From the NCBI GenBank assembly GCA_949514915.1, contig CATFLP010000012.1:1-35876 (forward strand): a stretch of DNA of 35,876 nucleotides, written 5' to 3'. The stretch comes from Methanobacteriota archaeon. Its GTDB lineage: Archaea > Thermoplasmatota > Poseidoniia > Poseidoniales > Poseidoniaceae. The notes under the pieces are model-generated. The model was not told where the DNA came from. It saw only the letters and a program-made list of their open reading frames with translations, and did no database searches. Numbering within the stretch: position 1 is the first letter of the stretch; every line of letters begins with the position of its first letter. The position numbers and the translations under genes were made by a program. Shown in pieces: positions 33,263-35,876 of the stretch.

Positions 33263-35876
33263 CTATTCTTCTTCATCAATTGATTTTGTTGAATTAGATA
33301 ATTCTTCATCAATTAATTCTGCAGGAATTCTCGCGGCAAAAATGATTTCATCAATAAATTCAGTTTTACTCTTATTTCTTAATTCCATAATTTTATTTCC
33401 TTTAGTAGATCTGTTTTTTGTAAATTTAGTATCTTCTGCTTTAACTCTAATCATCATTCCTTTAGATGTTAATAAAAATAAATTATCTTGAATGTCTGGT
33501 ATTTGTCTAACTGCAACAATTTCATCTATTTCATCTAGTTTCATTGTGGTAATTCCTTTAGCACCATTTTTAGTCCTTCTATATCCATCATTGATAAATT
33601 TAAGAGAACCATCATCATTTAGTCTTTGAATATTATTTGCATCCATGTCCGGAATTTTTTCTGCTGTACCAACTCTAGTTCTTTTTGCTTGTCCATTTTT
33701 GGTTATTGTTATGATTTGAGTTTCATAATTTGAAGTAACTATCATTCCAACTACGTGCCCACCATCTCCACGAGATCCAGTTCTAATCCCCCACACTCCT
33801 GAAGTATTACGGCTCGTAGAGGATATTTGACTACATGAGAACCTAGAGGCAAATCCTTTGTTGGAAATTAGTACGATGTCAGAATTATCTGTGCCAGGTC
33901 TTACTCCAACTAGTTCATCATTTTCAATTTTAAATTTGATGGCATATTTCCCATTTCTATTTATTTTAACATATTCTCTTAGATCTGTTTTCTTAATAAG
34001 TCCACATTTAGTTGAAAATAGTAAGTAATGTCCAGAGGCAGGTTTCTTTTCTCCTTCTTCAACTTCAACATTTATTGATTTTTCCACTACTTCATCAATT
34101 AAATCTTTTGAAATAGGTAAGATGCTTACTACATTTTCATCATCTCTTATACCTTCCAATAAATTTCTAATGTGGCTTCCTTTTGCTTGCCTACTTGCAG
34201 AGGGCGTTTCCCATGCTTTAAGTCCATAAACACGACCTTTGTCTGTAAAAATTAACAATCGATCTTTACTGAAGCAAGTAATTATTGCTTGGGGTCTATC
34301 TTCGTCTTTGGTAGTAACTCCTTTTAGCCCTTTACCTCCAGTGCCTTGAGTTCTAAATGTTTCAGTTGGAAGATGCCTTATGTAATTATTTTCTGAAAGA
34401 GTTATTACAATTGCCCTTTCTTCGACTAGGTCTTCTCTATCCATTGATAATGGCATAGGATCTATGTTTGAACGTCTTTCATCCCCATGTTTTTCTAGCA
34501 TTTCATTTAATTCATCTAGTAGAATATTTAATCTTCTCAATCTTGATGAAATAATATCTTTTAAATCCGCTATAGTCACTTGTAACTCTTCAAACTCATT
34601 TTGGACTTTATTAACATCTAATTTACTTAATTGATATAATCTTCTTTCGGCAATAGCTTTTGCTTGAGGTTCTGTAAAATCAAAAGATGCAATACCTTTG
34701 ATGATGCTTTCATTTCCCTTTAGTACAGATTCAAATTGTTCTCTACTTTCACTTGCCTTCCCAACAGCAATTACATCATCAATTCTATCTTGTGCTTTAA
34801 CTAAACCTTCTAAAATATGTGCTCTTGCTTCTGCTTTATCTAATTCAAATTTTGCACGTCTTTCTATTACCGATTCTCTATGTTCTACGTAAGTATGTAA
34901 CATTTTAGGCAAGGTTAGTAGTACAGGCCTCCCATCTAAAATGCCCATCATATTTGCAGAATATGATTCTTGCAAACGACTCTTTTTGAATAATTGATTT
35001 AATACAGCATGAGGATCTGCATTGTTTTTTACTTCAATTACTACTCTGATACCTTCTTTAGAAGATTCGTCACGAATATCTCTAATGCCAATTACAGTTC
35101 CTTTACTAACTAGGTCAGCAATATGTACTAGCATATCAGCCTTCTTAACTTGGTATGGGATTTCATGAATAATGATTCTTTTACCTTTCTTGTCATCAAA
35201 AACATCGCATTTAGAACGAACATGAAATTTACCTTTTCCTGTAGAATACATGTCGAAAATACCATCTATTCCATGGATTGATGCTCCTGTAGGGAAATCG
35301 GGGCCTGAGATATGTTCCATGTAATTTTCAATTGAGATATTTGGCATTTCTAAATTCTCAATTCCTTGTTCAATGATTTGGCTTACATGTAATGTGACAG
35401 CACCTGCGACCTCTGTTAAATTATGAGGTGGAATTCTTGTAGCCATTCCTACTGCTATTCCATCGCTACCATTTAGCAAAAGATTTGGCAATCTAGCAGG
35501 TAATACTGTAGGCTCGTTTTCAGAATCATCGAAATTAGGTTGAAAATCAACAGTTTTCTTTTCTATATCTCCAAGCATATGTTTTGCAATCCGATCCAAT
35601 CTACTTTCAGTATAACGCATTGCAGCAGGAGGATCACCGTCAATAGAACCAAAATTCCCTTGACCATCTACAAGAGGATATCTTAATGAGAAATCTTGCG
35701 CCATTCTTACCATTGTATCATAGATTGATTGATCACCATGAGGATGGTATTTACCCATTACTTCACCCACAGACCTTGCAGACTTGCTAAATTTCTTATC
35801 TGAGGTATGTCCTCCTTCATACATTCCATACAAGACTCTTCTATGTACTGGTTTTAGCCCATCTCTTGCATCAGGT
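33263..35876 (-). CDS. gyrA: DNA gyrase subunit A (5'-partial, runs off the right edge)
   Basis: The breakage-reunion subunit of type IIA gyrase, which introduces negative supercoils with GyrB. The frame is open to the window edge: the bases past the TTG at 35833 encode [17 protein letters not shown], so roughly 35 N-terminal residues are missing. The active-site tyrosine is in [10 protein letters not shown] (codon 35614-35612). The QRDR segment reads [10 protein letters not shown], with Gln at the position of E. coli Ser83 and Asp at Asp87. The C-terminal domain has a GyrA-box-like [11 protein letters not shown] and repeated beta-pinwheel blades ([31 protein letters not shown]), supporting gyrase rather than topoisomerase IV. 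It has an acidic C-terminal tail. Confidence 0.95.
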   Translation of the reverse strand, partial: PDARDGLKPVHRRVLYGMYEGGHTSDKKFSKSARSVGEVMGKYHPHGDQSIYDTMVRMAQDFSLRYPLVDGQGNFGSIDGDPPAAMRYTESRLDRIAKHMLGDIEKKTVDFQPNFDDSENEPTVLPARLPNLLLNGSDGIAVGMATRIPPHNLTEVAGAVTLHVSQIIEQGIENLEMPNISIENYMEHISGPDFPTGASIHGIDGIFDMYSTGKGKFHVRSKCDVFDDKKGKRIIIHEIPYQVKKADMLVHIADLVSKGTVIGIRDIRDESSKEGIRVVIEVKNNADPHAVLNQLFKKSRLQESYSANMMGILDGRPVLLTLPKMLHTYVEHRESVIERRAKFELDKAEARAHILEGLVKAQDRIDDVIAVGKASESREQFESVLKGNESIIKGIASFDFTEPQAKAIAERRLYQLSKLDVNKVQNEFEELQVTIADLKDIISSRLRRLNILLDELNEMLEKHGDERRSNIDPMPLSMDREDLVEERAIVITLSENNYIRHLPTETFRTQGTGGKGLKGVTTKDEDRPQAIITCFSKDRLLIFTDKGRVYGLKAWETPSASRQAKGSHIRNLLEGIRDDENVVSILPISKDLIDEVVEKSINVEVEEGEKKPASGHYLLFSTKCGLIKKTDLREYVKINRNGKYAIKFKIENDELVGVRPGTDNSDIVLISNKGFASRFSCSQISSTSRNTSGVWGIRTGSRGDGGHVVGMIVTSNYETQIITITKNGQAKRTRVGTAEKIPDMDANNIQRLNDDGSLKFINDGYRRTKNGAKGITTMKLDEIDEIVAVRQIPDIQDNLFLLTSKGMMIRVKAEDTKFTKNRSTKGNKIMELRNKSKTEFIDEIIFAARIPAELIDEELSNSTKSIDEEE

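Noticed and set aside
35831-35833. TTG at 35833 as the start of gyrA
   Set aside because: Conserved GyrA sequence (DGLKPVHRR) continues upstream to the window edge, so the gene is cut by the edge.
1-35876. CRISPR arrays, insertion sequences, tRNA or rRNA genes
   Set aside because: No regularly spaced repeats, transposase, terminal repeats or tRNA-like cloverleaf were seen; gaps are too short for rRNA.

Overview
The window is a gene-dense, AT-rich stretch of an archaeal chromosome. By gene content it is most likely a marine Thermoplasmatota-type euryarchaeon (Marine Group II/Poseidoniales or Marine Group III). The evidence is an A-type ATP synthase operon in euryarchaeal order (H-I-K-E-C-F-A-B-D), a geranylgeranyl reductase next to a polyprenyl diphosphate synthase (archaeal ether lipids), euryarchaeal RPA with its COG3390 partner, Hel308, a KEOPS Cgi121 subunit, and a DNA gyrase A of bacterial type, which among archaea is found in the euryarchaeal branch including Thermoplasmata and MGII. 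No rRNA or tRNA is present, so the order-level assignment is inference. There are no mobile elements, CRISPR arrays or long repeats. No stretch longer than about 145 bases lacks a gene, and several convergent pairs abut or overlap, which fits a streamlined genome.

Layout. 43-1665 (+) is nadB. Minus-strand block 13738-1658 is the nine-gene A-ATPase operon, followed without a real gap by a catalytically dead site-2-protease (M50) homologue with a large extracytoplasmic domain, then by panE. Upstream on the same strand lie idsA and a geranylgeranyl reductase (15916-13820). Divergent from idsA is a HemC-like gene that appears to have lost the dipyrromethane-cofactor cysteine. The two share a short promoter with a CATATATG box and a TGTCG/CGACA palindrome. 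Next come a divergent pair of unknown coiled-coil proteins, one with three N-terminal SAP-like motifs. Minus-strand block 28692-19811 reads hel308, cgi121, rpa, rpa-associated protein, a small unknown protein, two separate T2SSF (TadB/TadC-like) membrane proteins and a TadA/FlaI-like secretion ATPase. The right end holds a TerB-like membrane protein, a SprT-like metalloprotein, a hotdog thioesterase, an AstE/aspartoacylase-family hydrolase, a DRE-TIM acyltransferase of the isopropylmalate/citramalate type, and gyrA, which runs off the right edge.

The most interesting theme is enzyme families whose hallmark residues are gone while the fold and position are kept: the M50 homologue (HExxH replaced by ANLTQ, and the NPxPxxDG-type Asp replaced by Ala) inside the ATPase transcription unit; the HemC-like protein; and an RPA whose C-terminal OB fold has lost its zinc-finger cysteines. 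The T2SSF platform is encoded as two single-domain genes rather than one FlaJ-like fusion, and no pilin is in the window. Several start codons were moved from upstream TTG/GTG codons to nearby ATGs on the basis of Shine-Dalgarno, TATA and family N-termini.
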